Positions 16,106-25,643 of a DNA stretch of 64,000 nt are shown piece after piece. The DNA lies in contig NZ_KB850072.1 in assembly GCF_000369525.1 (NCBI RefSeq), positions 990,760 through 1,054,759 of the forward strand. The letters are read 5' to 3'. The position numbers and the translations under genes were made by a program. Within the stretch, counting starts at the first letter, position 1; the number at the start of each line of letters is the position of its first letter. Source of the stretch: Acinetobacter higginsii. Its GTDB lineage: Bacteria; Pseudomonadota; Gammaproteobacteria; Pseudomonadales; Moraxellaceae. Below the pieces are notes generated by a model that searched no databases, was not told the DNA's origin, and worked only from the letters and a program-made list of their open reading frames with translations.

Positions 16106-17446
16106 ATGGGTGCTCATCCATATACCGTGGATACGGATCATGTTGATACCTCAATGAATGTCCCGCGCCGTTATGCATGGCTGGTATTTGCACTGACATT
16201 TGGCTTGTTGATTTCAGACTATATGTCTCGGCAAGTGCTAAATGCGGTATTTCCATTGATTAAAACTGAATGGGCCTTGACCGACAGTCAGCTTGGCTTA
16301 TTGAGCGGTATTGTCGCGTTGATGGTCGGGATCTTAACTTTGCCCTTATCCTTACTGGCGGACCGTTTTGGACGCGTGAAAAGCTTGGTCATTATGGCGG
16401 TGCTATGGAGTCTGGCGACTTTGGGTTGTGCTGTTGCTGAAAACTATCAGCAAATGTTTGTGGCCCGTTTTATGGTCGGTGTGGGTGAGGCTGCTTATGG
16501 CAGTGTTGGCATTGCAGTGGTAGTGGCGATTTTTCCACGCGAAATGCGAGCTACGCTGGCCAGTGCATTTATGGCAGGTGGGGTATTCGGCTCATTTCTC
16601 GGGATGGCACTGGGCGGTGTGATGGCAGAGCATTTTGGCTGGCGTTGGGCATTTGGTGGTATGGCATTGTTTGGTTTGATCTTGGCTTTGCTCTATCCCA
16701 TGGTGGTGAAAGAAAAAAGAGTCAATCTAAGCAGCAAAACATCCCACAACACTCAGAAACAGCAACAGAGCAAACAATGTTTAAGCACGATTTATTCAAG
16801 TCGATCAGTGATCGCAACCTATATCGGTAGTGGCTTTCAACTGTTTGTTGGCGGCACCGTCATTGTGTGGATGCCGAGTTATTTAAATCGTTATTACGGC
16901 ATGAATACTGATTCTGCAGGTGTGCTAGCCGCCGTGATTGTACTGTGTAGTGCGGTCGGGAGCATTCTATGTGGCATGCTTAGTGATCGCTTTGGTCAAA
17001 ACTGCCCAGATCGTAAGGTGAGTTTAGCAATTGGCTACTGTATCGGGAGTTGCGTACTACTTTCGATTGCGTTTGCAATGCCTGCAGGAAAATCCCAATT
17101 GTTGCTGATATGCATGGGGATGTTTATTGCGCTGGGAACCAATGGCCCATCCAGTGCAATGGTGGCCAATCTCACCCATAACAGCGTACACAGTACAGCT
17201 TTCGCGACCTTAACCTTAGCCAATAATTTGTTGGGATTGGCACTTGGCCCTCTCGTCATCGGCAAGCTCTCTGATGTGATTGGTTTAGATCATGCCTTTC
17301 AATTAATGCCTTTGGTCAGTATGGTCGCAGCAGCCGTGTTTCTCTATGCCAAAAATTACTACCACCAAGATATTGCACGACTGACTGAGCAAGCCGTTTT
17401 ACCCAATCTAGACAGTACTCGTTCATGTGGTGCGGAAGAAAAATGA
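16106..17446 (+). CDS. MFS transporter, probably for an organic acid
   Basis: A 446-residue inner-membrane protein with about 12 hydrophobic segments and the MFS loop LADRFGRVKSL after the second span. The N-terminal segment LISDYMSRQVLNAVFPLIKTEW is typical of MFS members that take up organic acids. A hydrophilic central loop (about 205-225) separates the halves. A perfect AAGGAGGT ribosome site precedes the ATG. It should import the substrate of the BKACE/dioxygenase cluster, which it joins. The next gene overlaps its stop by four bases. Confidence 0.85.
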   Translation: MGAHPYTVDTDHVDTSMNVPRRYAWLVFALTFGLLISDYMSRQVLNAVFPLIKTEWALTDSQLGLLSGIVALMVGILTLPLSLLADRFGRVKSLVIMAVLWSLATLGCAVAENYQQMFVARFMVGVGEAAYGSVGIAVVVAIFPREMRATLASAFMAGGVFGSFLGMALGGVMAEHFGWRWAFGGMALFGLILALLYPMVVKEKRVNLSSKTSHNTQKQQQSKQCLSTIYSSRSVIATYIGSGFQLFVGGTVIVWMPSYLNRYYGMNTDSAGVLAAVIVLCSAVGSILCGMLSDRFGQNCPDRKVSLAIGYCIGSCVLLSIAFAMPAGKSQLLLICMGMFIALGTNGPSSAMVANLTHNSVHSTAFATLTLANNLLGLALGPLVIGKLSDVIGLDHAFQLMPLVSMVAAAVFLYAKNYYHQDIARLTEQAVLPNLDSTRSCGAEEK

Positions 17447-18090
17447 TGATGCGTGAATTAAATATCGATGTCTTTTTTGATTTTATTTGTCCGTGGTGCT
17501 TGATTGGCAAACGTCAGTTACAGGCTGCAATTGTGCAATTAAAGCAAAGTGATCCAGAGATTGAGGTCATTGTACATTGGCATGGTATGCAGCTACTTCC
17601 TGAGATTCCGATAGCAGGTGTCGATTTCAAACAGTTCTATCAAAAACGATTGGGCAGTTTAGACGCTGTAAAACAACGCCAAACCCAAGTGCGTCAGGCA
17701 GCCAAGACAGTTAGTGTCGAGCTGCATTTTGAAAAAATCAAATGGATGCCAAATACGGCTCAAGCGCATCATCTGTTTCAAAGCGTTTTAAAACTGGGAA
17801 CAGCGCAGCAAGCAGAGCATTTATTGGAACAGCTTTTTGCTGCCTATTTTGAAGCAGGTGAAAACTTGGGAGATAGTGCTGTGTTGCAAAGGATTCTCAA
17901 GCAATGTGGTTACTCGGTGAATGAACAGGGCCGTGGATGGTCGGAAGTCAATCCGTCTTTTCAGTCGACTTATACAGGGGCAAACGGCGTACCCTATTTT
18001 ATTTTTGATGGTTACCTGACCTTGGCTGGTGCGCATTCAGTCGATGTGCTCTATCAAGCTATGTTAGAAGCCTTGGTGGTACAAGGATAA
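17443..18090 (+). CDS. FrnE-like DsbA-family oxidoreductase
   Basis: A 215-residue cytoplasmic thioredoxin-fold protein with CPWC near residue 20 (DFICPWCLIGKRQL), a helical insertion, and the cis-proline region NGVPYFIFDGYLTLAGA at the C-terminus. This is the FrnE / 2-hydroxychromene-2-carboxylate isomerase-like branch; there is no signal peptide. The ATG overlaps the MFS stop (ATGA). In a catabolic cluster it may be a dithiol oxidoreductase or a glutathione-linked isomerase; the sequence does not decide. Confidence 0.82.
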   Translation: MMMRELNIDVFFDFICPWCLIGKRQLQAAIVQLKQSDPEIEVIVHWHGMQLLPEIPIAGVDFKQFYQKRLGSLDAVKQRQTQVRQAAKTVSVELHFEKIKWMPNTAQAHHLFQSVLKLGTAQQAEHLLEQLFAAYFEAGENLGDSAVLQRILKQCGYSVNEQGRGWSEVNPSFQSTYTGANGVPYFIFDGYLTLAGAHSVDVLYQAMLEALVVQG

Positions 18091-18095
18091 GGACA

Positions 18096-18422
18096 ATGAC
18101 TATTCGTTTTCAGGTTCCACAAGAAAAAATCCCAGTATCAGGTGCGAGAGCTTTTCTCCAAATTGAGGGGAAAAATATTGCACTGTTTCATATTGGTACA
18201 CAGTTTTATGCGATTGAAGATCGCTGTCCGCATCAAGGTGCATCTTTATTTAGCGGCAAATTAGAAGGACAAGCGATTCGTTGTTGTGCCCATGGTTTGG
18301 TTTTTGATCTGGCGACGGGATATATGTTGAATTCAAAGCATTTAAAAGTGGCGACCTATCCGGTTGAAGTCGATGCAGCGCAGCTATTTATCCTGATAGA
18401 TACAGGAGAAAACAATGACTAA
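18096..18422 (+). CDS. Rieske-type [2Fe-2S] ferredoxin
   Basis: A 108-residue single-domain protein. The cluster ligands are in RCPHQGA (CxH) and RCCAHGLVF (CxxH), spaced as in NirD-like and dioxygenase ferredoxins. Unlike the NirD domain at 5.2 kb, all four ligands are present. It begins 5 bases after the DsbA-like gene and overlaps the YeiH gene. It probably carries electrons for an oxygenase, but the TauD-type enzyme in the cluster does not need a ferredoxin, so its partner is not evident. Confidence 0.85.
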   Translation: MTIRFQVPQEKIPVSGARAFLQIEGKNIALFHIGTQFYAIEDRCPHQGASLFSGKLEGQAIRCCAHGLVFDLATGYMLNSKHLKVATYPVEVDAAQLFILIDTGENND

Positions 18423-19419
18423 ATTCATGGATTTTCGTCTGCGTACCCGTGAGTTGATGCCAGGCCTTATTGTCAGTACCGTTGTTGCAGCAGCAACCTG
18501 TTTTCTTTCAGAGCATTATGGTGCACCTGTGATGTTATTTGCTTTGCTGTTGGGAATGGGTTTGAACTTTCTTTCTAGTGAAAGTCAATGTAAAGCAGGC
18601 ATCGAATTTACGGCACGAACAGTGTTACGCATCGGGATTGCCTTGTTGGGGATGCGGATTACGCTAGGACAAATTACCGCGTTGGGCTGGCAACCGATTG
18701 TACTGGTGATCACATTGGTGATCGTGACAATTTCAGTTTCAGTAATCACGGCTAAAATTCTGGGTTTTAAAAAACTTTTCGGGATGTTGACCGGCGGTGC
18801 AACTGCAATTTGTGGTGCATCAGCAGCCTTAGCGCTTTCCGCTGCATTTCCTCAACATCCTCAAAAAGAAAAAGCCACTTTATTCACTGTCATTGGTGTT
18901 TCTGCATTGTCCACTTTGGCTATGATTGTTTATCCGATGATTGCACGATGGTTAGAACTATCGCCACAGCAGGCAGGTGTGTTTTTAGGGGCAACTATCC
19001 ATGACGTCGCACAAGTTGTAGGCGCGGGTTATAGCATGTCGCCAGAAACAGGTGATACTGCAACCGTAGTTAAATTGATGCGGGTTGCCATGTTATTGCC
19101 TGTCATTATTTGTGCGGCAATGATCACGCGTATGCAAGGTGGAGACGCTACAGGCAAACATCCACCTTTATTGCCTTGGTTTGCCGTTGGTTTTTTAGTT
19201 CTTGCCTGTATCAATAGCACGGGTTGGGTTCCAAGCATGCTACAGCAAGGGGTGAATGAATTATCGAAATGGTGTTTAGTGATTGCAATTAGTGCCTTAG
19301 GCATGAAAACACAACTGAAGGAACTGGCTTCTGTTGGAATCAAGCCGATTTTACTGATGTTGGGTGAAACCATTTTTTTGGTGGTATTGGTTTTACTGTT
19401 AATGCATTGGATGTTTTAG
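18415..19419 (+). CDS. YeiH-family putative sulfate/anion exporter
   Basis: A 334-residue inner-membrane protein with about 9-10 hydrophobic segments and the family motifs LLGMGLNFL, GGATAICGASAALALS and FLGATIHDVAQVVGAG. Members are annotated as putative sulfate exporters and are often found with sulfonate-degradation genes. With a TauD-like oxygenase in the same operon, removal of sulfite or sulfate is a possible role. It overlaps the Rieske gene by eight bases and ends the cluster. Confidence 0.85.
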   Translation: MTKFMDFRLRTRELMPGLIVSTVVAAATCFLSEHYGAPVMLFALLLGMGLNFLSSESQCKAGIEFTARTVLRIGIALLGMRITLGQITALGWQPIVLVITLVIVTISVSVITAKILGFKKLFGMLTGGATAICGASAALALSAAFPQHPQKEKATLFTVIGVSALSTLAMIVYPMIARWLELSPQQAGVFLGATIHDVAQVVGAGYSMSPETGDTATVVKLMRVAMLLPVIICAAMITRMQGGDATGKHPPLLPWFAVGFLVLACINSTGWVPSMLQQGVNELSKWCLVIAISALGMKTQLKELASVGIKPILLMLGETIFLVVLVLLLMHWMF

Positions 19420-19448
19420 AGAGCAATACCTCATCATCATATGCTGTC

Positions 19449-19480
19449 GAGATCAAAGACAAGTAGTCGGCTTTGATCTC
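19449..19480. terminator. Hairpin between convergent YeiH and AraC genes
   Basis: GAGATCAAAG and CTTTGATCTC form a 10-base-pair stem around a 12-base loop, followed by a smaller TAAAC/GTTTA stem. The position between convergent genes suggests termination in both directions, although no clean U-run follows. Confidence 0.55.
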
Positions 19481-19492
19481 TAAACCTTGTGT

Positions 19493-20509
19493 TTAGGACT
19501 TTATAACTGTCTTGTTATTATTCCGCCAAGTGGTGGGCGACATACCAAATTCACTGCTAAACCAACGGGTAAAAGAACTTGGCATTGAATAACCTAAAAT
19601 ATCCGAGACCTGTCCTAGAGAGTAATTCAGGTTTTTTAGATAGCGAAAAACGAGATTGCGGCGCACATCGTTGATCAACACACTAAAGTTGGTATGCGCA
19701 GCTTCCAGTCGGCGCTGTAGGGTACGGACGTTGATACCATGAGTATGGGCGACTTGATCAATTGTGGCCCGTCCCATCGGTAACAGCAGATGAATACTTT
19801 TACGAATATCAAAAATAATTGAAGATTCTCTTTCCCGATGCAATAGATCCGTTTCAAGAAAACGTTTGGCATGTGCCAGCATCGTGGTATTGGCATGTGG
19901 ATTGGTTTTATCTAATTCTGTTGCATTGCAGACAATGCCGTTAAATTCGCTGCCAAACTCTAGCGAACAACCAAACATACGTTGATGCATCGCCGTATCA
20001 TGTGGGGCATCGTGGGTAAAATGAATACTCAAAGGGTGCCATTTCTGCAAAAAAGCAGCACAGAAGCGGTGGGTAATGCCTAAAGCAAGCTCGATGGCTT
20101 GGCGACTGTATTCTGTTGCTGCAGTAATTACCTCGACTCGAATAATGACGGTATGACCGACTTCTTCAATATACATTTCCAATGCGTTATTGATTAGATT
20201 TCGATACTGCACAAGGGTGTATAAGCCATCACGCAAGGTATGTTGATAACTCAATAATAAACTCAGCTCACCAAAATCTGCGAGTTGACGTTGTTCTGCC
20301 ATATGCAAACCAAAGTATTCACAACCACTTAACTGTGCTGATTGTTCCAGTAGCGTCACCGCTTTGTCTACGGGAATACGCTGTGCACTATCTTGTAGCT
20401 GTGCAGGATAGATGCCTGCATCGGACAACAGTTGGTATGGATTCAGGTCTAATTGCTGGCTGACAGCTAAATAATTTTTAAGCACAGCAGTATGGGCGAG
20501 TGGCACCAT
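19493..20509 (-). CDS. AraC-family regulator with N-terminal arabinose-binding-like domain
   Basis: A 338-residue protein. Residues 20-200 match the domain found in OruR- and MmsR-type regulators (LLEQSAQLSGCEYFGLHMAE, DFGELSLLLSY). The C-terminal 90 residues are an AraC double helix-turn-helix (VRTLQRRLEAAHTNFSVL, DILGYSMPSSFTRWFSSEFG). It converges on the catabolic cluster and diverges from the hydrolase/DUF1302 pair, so either may be its target. The pairing with DUF1302 is the more usual neighbourhood. Confidence 0.87.
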   Translation of the reverse strand: MVPLAHTAVLKNYLAVSQQLDLNPYQLLSDAGIYPAQLQDSAQRIPVDKAVTLLEQSAQLSGCEYFGLHMAEQRQLADFGELSLLLSYQHTLRDGLYTLVQYRNLINNALEMYIEEVGHTVIIRVEVITAATEYSRQAIELALGITHRFCAAFLQKWHPLSIHFTHDAPHDTAMHQRMFGCSLEFGSEFNGIVCNATELDKTNPHANTTMLAHAKRFLETDLLHRERESSIIFDIRKSIHLLLPMGRATIDQVAHTHGINVRTLQRRLEAAHTNFSVLINDVRRNLVFRYLKNLNYSLGQVSDILGYSMPSSFTRWFSSEFGMSPTTWRNNNKTVIKS

Positions 20510-20808
20510 GCTGATCTCCCGATTTTTAAAATAACCTTCCTAGTTATGCTGTATTTATAACTAAAATATGCTGTTTGGAAAAGTACTAAGGCTTATATAA
20601 ATTGATGTTGGCATGATGATTATTGTTTTTGAAGCGACTTTTTCTGCTAAGCATATTGATATATATGAGATCGTTTGAAGCGCGCTGTCATCAAATGAAA
20701 AGTGCCTGTCGTGCCATGTATATCCGTCGCTCTATTGACCCTCTATGTTGAATATGACGTGATGCGTCCCCGTTATTTTTATCAAAGCAAGGGTTGATTG
20801 GTGTAAAG

Positions 20809-21402
20809 ATGGAAAAAATACAAACTGAGGCGACAGTTTTAATTATCCCAGGTTTGCGTGACCATGTGGCTTCGCATTGGCAAACCATTTTAGAAACACG
20901 CTTAGCCAAGGTCCGTTCAGTACCACCTTTGCAAGAAGATAAGCTCAACTGTGCAAAACGTGTTGCTGCGATACAGGCTGAACTGGAAAAAATACAAGGT
21001 CCAGTGATTCTGGTGGCGCATAGCGCAGGGGTACTGATGGCGATACATTGGGCCACGCGATATCAACACGCTATTCAAGGGGCATTGTTGGTGACACCAC
21101 CTGACTTGAATGACGTTTGGCCAGAACATTATCCTTCACCCAAAATGCTCAGACAAGCAGGATGGTCGCCATTGCCTAATCAAGTGCTGCCATTTCCAAG
21201 TATTGTGGCTGCTAGTGTCAATGATCCACTAGCGCATTTTAATGCCGTGGCGGCAATGGCGAAAACATGGGGCAGTGTATTGATTAATCTAGGTGCTGTC
21301 GGGCATCTCAATCCTGTATCTGGGTTTGGTCCGTGGCCTCAGGCAGAACAATTGATTCAGCAATTGGATTGCAAGGTCGATCAACCGAGCCTGATTGCAT
21401 AA
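20809..21402 (+). CDS. RBBP9/YdeN-family alpha/beta hydrolase
   Basis: A 197-residue serine hydrolase. Features are IIPGLRDHVASHWQ at the N-terminus, the nucleophile motif AHSAGV near residue 70, the acidic residue in ASVNDPLAHF and the histidine in AVGHLNP. Family members are small esterases of unclear physiological substrate. The ATG chosen gives the standard family start MEKIQ; an in-frame TTG 15 bases upstream is possible. The 299-base gap to the divergent AraC gene shows no other gene. Confidence 0.83.
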   Translation: MEKIQTEATVLIIPGLRDHVASHWQTILETRLAKVRSVPPLQEDKLNCAKRVAAIQAELEKIQGPVILVAHSAGVLMAIHWATRYQHAIQGALLVTPPDLNDVWPEHYPSPKMLRQAGWSPLPNQVLPFPSIVAASVNDPLAHFNAVAAMAKTWGSVLINLGAVGHLNPVSGFGPWPQAEQLIQQLDCKVDQPSLIA

Positions 21403-21633
21403 TTAATCTTGCTACAAACCAACCTAAAACATTGTCTTATGCCGAGCCATGTTTGGCTAGATTTCTTTGATTTCGCATTTAAGTAAAGCATGCCTTGAAG
21501 CATAAAGACCCATCGAAAGGCAGGGTTTGAGCCCAGTTGCTTAAAACAAAAATAGAACGACCTGAAAATGATTGCATTTTGCTGAATGGGTCAGGTGTTA
21601 ATTATTCATACATCATATCGATATGGAGATGGT

Positions 21634-23466
21634 ATGGTTTATCATGTTAAAGATTCAAATGAACAAATAACCACTGCTATTTTAGCTCAAACAACGCTGC
21701 TGTTGGGATTGCTGTGCTCACTTTCAGATGCTTCTGCATCCAATTATCAAATCAATGAAGATTGGGGTTTAGAAAGCAATACGACAATTGCTCTGGGGGC
21801 CAGCTGGAGTACCCAAGCGCCATCAGCCGCATTGTTATATAAACCCGATGCCAATCATATGGGTAAAAATGGCTTGAGTGTAGATATTAACGGTGATGAT
21901 GGACGTGCCAACTTCAATCGTGGTGATACCATTTCTCAAATCGTTAAAGGTTTAACCGAATTTCGTTTAAACGGGGTACAGCAAGGTGCGGTATTGAGCG
22001 CCAAATACTGGTATGACCATGCCTATGAAACTGGGCAAGGTGATTTAAAACCTTTCGATGATTCTAAATGGCCAAACTTAGTGAAGTTTAAAGGAATTGA
22101 GTTATGGGATGCCTATCTCTGGAAAAATATCGAATTTGATTCCAAGCAGTCTCTCAACCTGAAATTGGGTAAACATCGCTTGAATTGGGGGAAATCCCAA
22201 TTTTTCCAAAATGGTCTCAACTCGGTCAGCGCCTTTGATTTTGCTGCCATCAATCGACCTGCTAGCGAAGCCAAAGAACGGATAATTCCAGTTGAGATGT
22301 TGTCTTTTGAAGCCGCGATTCAACCAAACTTAAAACTAGAAGGCTTCTATCAATTCAAGTTTAGACCGTCGGTGGTAGATGGCTGTGGGACGTTTTTTGC
22401 AATTTCAGATTTTGTCCCCGAAAATTGTGGACCGATTATGTTAACGGTGACACCGGGTGATAAGTTAACTGAAACTGCTGACAAGGCGCAAACTTATATC
22501 CCTCGTTCAGCCAGTCATTATGCAAAAGACAGTGGGCAATATGGTGTTGCACTGAAACGAAACTTATCGAGCCTGAATCAAGCTGAATTGGGTTTTTATT
22601 TTGCCAACTATCATAATCGAAATGCAAACTTTGATGGTATCGCCGTGACTGCTGCGGGCGTTGAAAACTTTAAAACAGCACGTTTTTTCTCAATTTATCC
22701 TGAAAATATCAAGATCTATGGTCTAAGCCTGAGTGGAAAGGTAGGCACAACCCAGCTATTCAGTGAGTTGAGCTATAAACCCAATCAACCCTTACAGCTG
22801 AATGGAACAGATATTGTCTATGCGCAGGTGCTCTCAAAAGAAACACCACTTAAACCTGCAGGTGTTGCTGCTGAGTTTGGCGAGTATCTGCAAGGATATG
22901 TCCGTTTGCCAGTCACACAATTCTCCATTGGCGCCACTGATAGCATTGCAGGCATTTTAAAAGCAGATCGTTTGTCTTGGGGGGCAGAATTCGCTGTGAA
23001 TCATATCGCCAATATTGGCAATCATCGCTTTGGCCGAGTTGGGGTTTTTGGTCGCAGTGAATTATCAACTGGCGCTTACGATTCAGAAACAGGTGAGTTT
23101 AAGTGTACGCCATATGGTACAGCAAATCTTCCGAATGCTGCTGTTGATCGTTTGAATGAGCGTTATTGCAATAAAGACGGTTTTTTTAGTGAATGGTCAT
23201 ATGGTTATCGGCTACGTGCTGCTCTAAGTTATCAAGGTCTTTTACCAGCAACGGTGATTACACCCAGTTTAACTTTCCGCCATGATATATCTGGATATAG
23301 CCAAAATTTTCAGCAAGGGCAAATAAGTCTGGCTGCCGCAGTATTTGCTAACTTTCAACAAAAATATTCAGCAGAAGTTGTGTATCAAAACTTTTTTGGT
23401 TCAAATGACTTTAGTACCATTGATGACAGAGACTTTATATCACTTGCCTTTAAATATAGTTTTTAA
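21634..23466 (+). CDS. DUF1302-family outer-membrane protein
   Basis: A 610-residue exported protein. A signal peptide covers about residues 1-35 (AILAQTTLLLGLLCSLSDAS). The body is DUF1302-like, with NFNRGDTISQIVKG, KLGKHRLNWGKSQFF and a terminal aromatic residue (FKYSF) typical of beta-barrels. DUF1302 genes usually sit with DUF1329 genes in hydrocarbon, steroid or lipid loci; no DUF1329 gene is seen here. The ATG at 21634 has GGAG 5 bases upstream; the longer in-frame start at 21586 would displace the signal peptide. Confidence 0.85.
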   Translation: MVYHVKDSNEQITTAILAQTTLLLGLLCSLSDASASNYQINEDWGLESNTTIALGASWSTQAPSAALLYKPDANHMGKNGLSVDINGDDGRANFNRGDTISQIVKGLTEFRLNGVQQGAVLSAKYWYDHAYETGQGDLKPFDDSKWPNLVKFKGIELWDAYLWKNIEFDSKQSLNLKLGKHRLNWGKSQFFQNGLNSVSAFDFAAINRPASEAKERIIPVEMLSFEAAIQPNLKLEGFYQFKFRPSVVDGCGTFFAISDFVPENCGPIMLTVTPGDKLTETADKAQTYIPRSASHYAKDSGQYGVALKRNLSSLNQAELGFYFANYHNRNANFDGIAVTAAGVENFKTARFFSIYPENIKIYGLSLSGKVGTTQLFSELSYKPNQPLQLNGTDIVYAQVLSKETPLKPAGVAAEFGEYLQGYVRLPVTQFSIGATDSIAGILKADRLSWGAEFAVNHIANIGNHRFGRVGVFGRSELSTGAYDSETGEFKCTPYGTANLPNAAVDRLNERYCNKDGFFSEWSYGYRLRAALSYQGLLPATVITPSLTFRHDISGYSQNFQQGQISLAAAVFANFQQKYSAEVVYQNFFGSNDFSTIDDRDFISLAFKYSF

Positions 23467-23492
23467 CTCGTTTAAGTAAATCATATAAGTAT

Positions 23493-23524
23493 TCAAACAG
23501 CGTGGCTTTTGTCGCGCCGTTTGA
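23493..23524. terminator. Strong hairpin between convergent DUF1302 and dsdA genes
   Basis: TCAAAC pairs with GTTTGA and the inner GCGTGGC pairs with GTCGCGC around a TTTT loop. The stem is about 14 base pairs with one mismatch and two wobble pairs. There is no U-run, but the convergent position favours termination. Confidence 0.55.
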
Positions 23525-23540
23525 GCCTAAGTAAAGGGCT

Positions 23541-24866
23541 TTAAGCTTGTGCTAGATAATTTTGCATTTCTTCTGCGGGAACCATCCCGCCACCTGTTCC
23601 CCACACAATATGATTCGCTTGCTGTAACTGCTGTTCAGTAAATTGATGTAGATCCTTGTAATCTTGATGTTTGCTAACTAAAACTGGCCCCAGCATACCT
23701 GCGAGTGCAGAAGGCTCAAGTTTCAGATTTTCAGACTGGTTGAGCATTCCGAGCAAGCGATACATGGTTGGGTCATCCAATGTATAAAAACCATCTAATA
23801 ATCGTTGCATGGCACGACCAACAAAGCCCGAAGCACGTCCTACAGCGAGACCATCTGCCGCCGTAATATTGTCAATGCCAATATCCTGAACTGAAATTTC
23901 ATCATGTAAACCTGTTGATACGCCAAGTAACATACATGGGGAATGAGTGGGTTCGGCAAAGATACAATGTACATGATCGCCAAATGCCATTTTTAGACCA
24001 AATGCAACGCCACCAGGCCCGCCACCGACACCACAAGGCAAATAAACAAATAAAGGATGTGCTTGATCCACAACAATACGCTGTTGATCTAACTGTTTCT
24101 TTAAACGTTCACCTGCAACGGCATAACCTAAGAATAATGTTTTGGAATTTTCATCATCAATAAAAAAACAATTTGGATTTTCTAATGCTGCTTTTCGGCC
24201 TGCTTCTACTGCAACACCATAGTCTTGTTCGTACTCAATCACGGTTACACCATGAGCACGCAACTTGTCTTTCTTCCATTGTCGTGCATCGGCTGACATA
24301 TGCACGGTCACATCAAAGCCTAACTTTGCACTCATGATGCCAATCGAGAGGCCAAGATTGCCTGTAGAGCCGACTGCAATACTGTATTGGCTAAAAAACG
24401 CTCTAAATTCTGGGCTATTCAGTTTGGCATAATCATCGTCAAGAGCGAGCAAATTGGCTTGTAGCGCAAGCTGCTCGGCTCGATAAAGTACCTCATAGAT
24501 ACCACCTCGTGCCTTAATCGATCCCGAAATAGGGAGATGACTATCTTTTTTCAACCATAGTTTGCCTGCAATTTTTTGCTCGAAGTGCGTTTCAAGTGAT
24601 TGCTGCATATTGGGGATATCGATCAGATCAGACTCAATGATGCCTTGAGCTGCAAGGGTTTCTGGAAAAACAGCCATGAGGTAGGGTGCAAAACGCTGTA
24701 AACGGTCGCGAGCATCATCAATATCGGCTTGCGTCAACCCAACATAAGGCAAGCCTTGCTCAAGCGTGGTGAATGACGGGTTAAACCAGATTGTCTCTTT
24801 AAGTTCAATCAGGTCTTTAACAATAGGATAGTGTGTAACAAGGTTTTGGATTTGATCTGATTGCAT
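23541..24866 (-). CDS. dsdA: D-serine ammonia-lyase
   Basis: A 441-residue PLP enzyme that converts D-serine to pyruvate and ammonia. The PLP lysine is in [12 protein letters not shown], and the phosphate-binding glycine loop is in [15 protein letters not shown]. Length and full-span similarity match DsdA of E. coli (442 residues). ATG at 24866 is chosen over an in-frame TTG four codons earlier. No dsdX transporter or dsdC regulator is adjacent, so it stands alone between convergent and divergent neighbours. Confidence 0.92.
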   Translation of the reverse strand: MQSDQIQNLVTHYPIVKDLIELKETIWFNPSFTTLEQGLPYVGLTQADIDDARDRLQRFAPYLMAVFPETLAAQGIIESDLIDIPNMQQSLETHFEQKIAGKLWLKKDSHLPISGSIKARGGIYEVLYRAEQLALQANLLALDDDYAKLNSPEFRAFFSQYSIAVGSTGNLGLSIGIMSAKLGFDVTVHMSADARQWKKDKLRAHGVTVIEYEQDYGVAVEAGRKAALENPNCFFIDDENSKTLFLGYAVAGERLKKQLDQQRIVVDQAHPLFVYLPCGVGGGPGGVAFGLKMAFGDHVHCIFAEPTHSPCMLLGVSTGLHDEISVQDIGIDNITAADGLAVGRASGFVGRAMQRLLDGFYTLDDPTMYRLLGMLNQSENLKLEPSALAGMLGPVLVSKHQDYKDLHQFTEQQLQQANHIVWGTGGGMVPAEEMQNYLAQA

Positions 24867-24998
24867 ACAGGTGCTCAAAAAGTTTAAATTGAGGTTGGTT
24901 TGTACAGCCTAGAAAACTTTACTTTTGGTGTTGTATTGTTCGTGTATTTCGTCAAAGTCATAAATCTTATTATAGATAGGATAGTAAGAGGGTGAATA

Positions 24999-25454
24999 GT
25001 GATTATACCTGCTAAAGCTGAACATTCACTTGAAGTTCTTAATGTTATAAAAGAAAGTATTTTATCGTGCACGCTTGATCATGAGGGTGATACCACGATT
25101 ATTCATGATTGGTTAGAAAATAAAACAGAAGAGAATGTAAGCGAATGGATTAAAAATAATATTTGTTTTTTATACTGTTTTTCAGGAAAAGTGGTTGGAT
25201 TTATATGTATGTCTAGGCATGGGAACTTATTTCTAAATTATATATTGCCAGTGTTCCAAAATCAGGGCGTTGGTGAAAAGCTTCTGAAGCATCTGATTGA
25301 ATATTGCAAAAAGAATAATATTCATATGATATGTTTGGAATCTACTTTAACGGCAGTAAATTTTTATAAAAAACATGAATTTAAAGTAAATAAAAATATA
25401 ATTGAAAATGAAAAAACAGTGGCTTATGAGATGCTACTCCATATCAATGTTTAG
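24999..25454 (+). CDS. GNAT-family N-acetyltransferase
   Basis: A 151-residue acetyltransferase with the acetyl-CoA motif A in FQNQGVGEKLLKHLIEYC and the following NFYKKHEFKV segment. It starts with GTG, preceded by AAGAGGG. The gene is noticeably more AT-rich than its neighbours and rich in Lys, Asn and Ile, which suggests separate acquisition. No substrate can be assigned. Confidence 0.82.
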   Translation: MIIPAKAEHSLEVLNVIKESILSCTLDHEGDTTIIHDWLENKTEENVSEWIKNNICFLYCFSGKVVGFICMSRHGNLFLNYILPVFQNQGVGEKLLKHLIEYCKKNNIHMICLESTLTAVNFYKKHEFKVNKNIIENEKTVAYEMLLHINV

Positions 25455-25643
25455 GAAAATAAATTGTAGTATCGAACGATTATTTATTATTAATTTCTGA
25501 CCAATGTGCTTGACCTTTATTTAAATGAGTTCTATTTTGGAACTTAATTGATTTTTAACCATATCCGGCTTGTCTAATCAGGACTAGAATTAACCCAATT
25601 ATGGTTTGAAAACTGAGAAAAATAAAAGGAACAGGAGTTTCAT

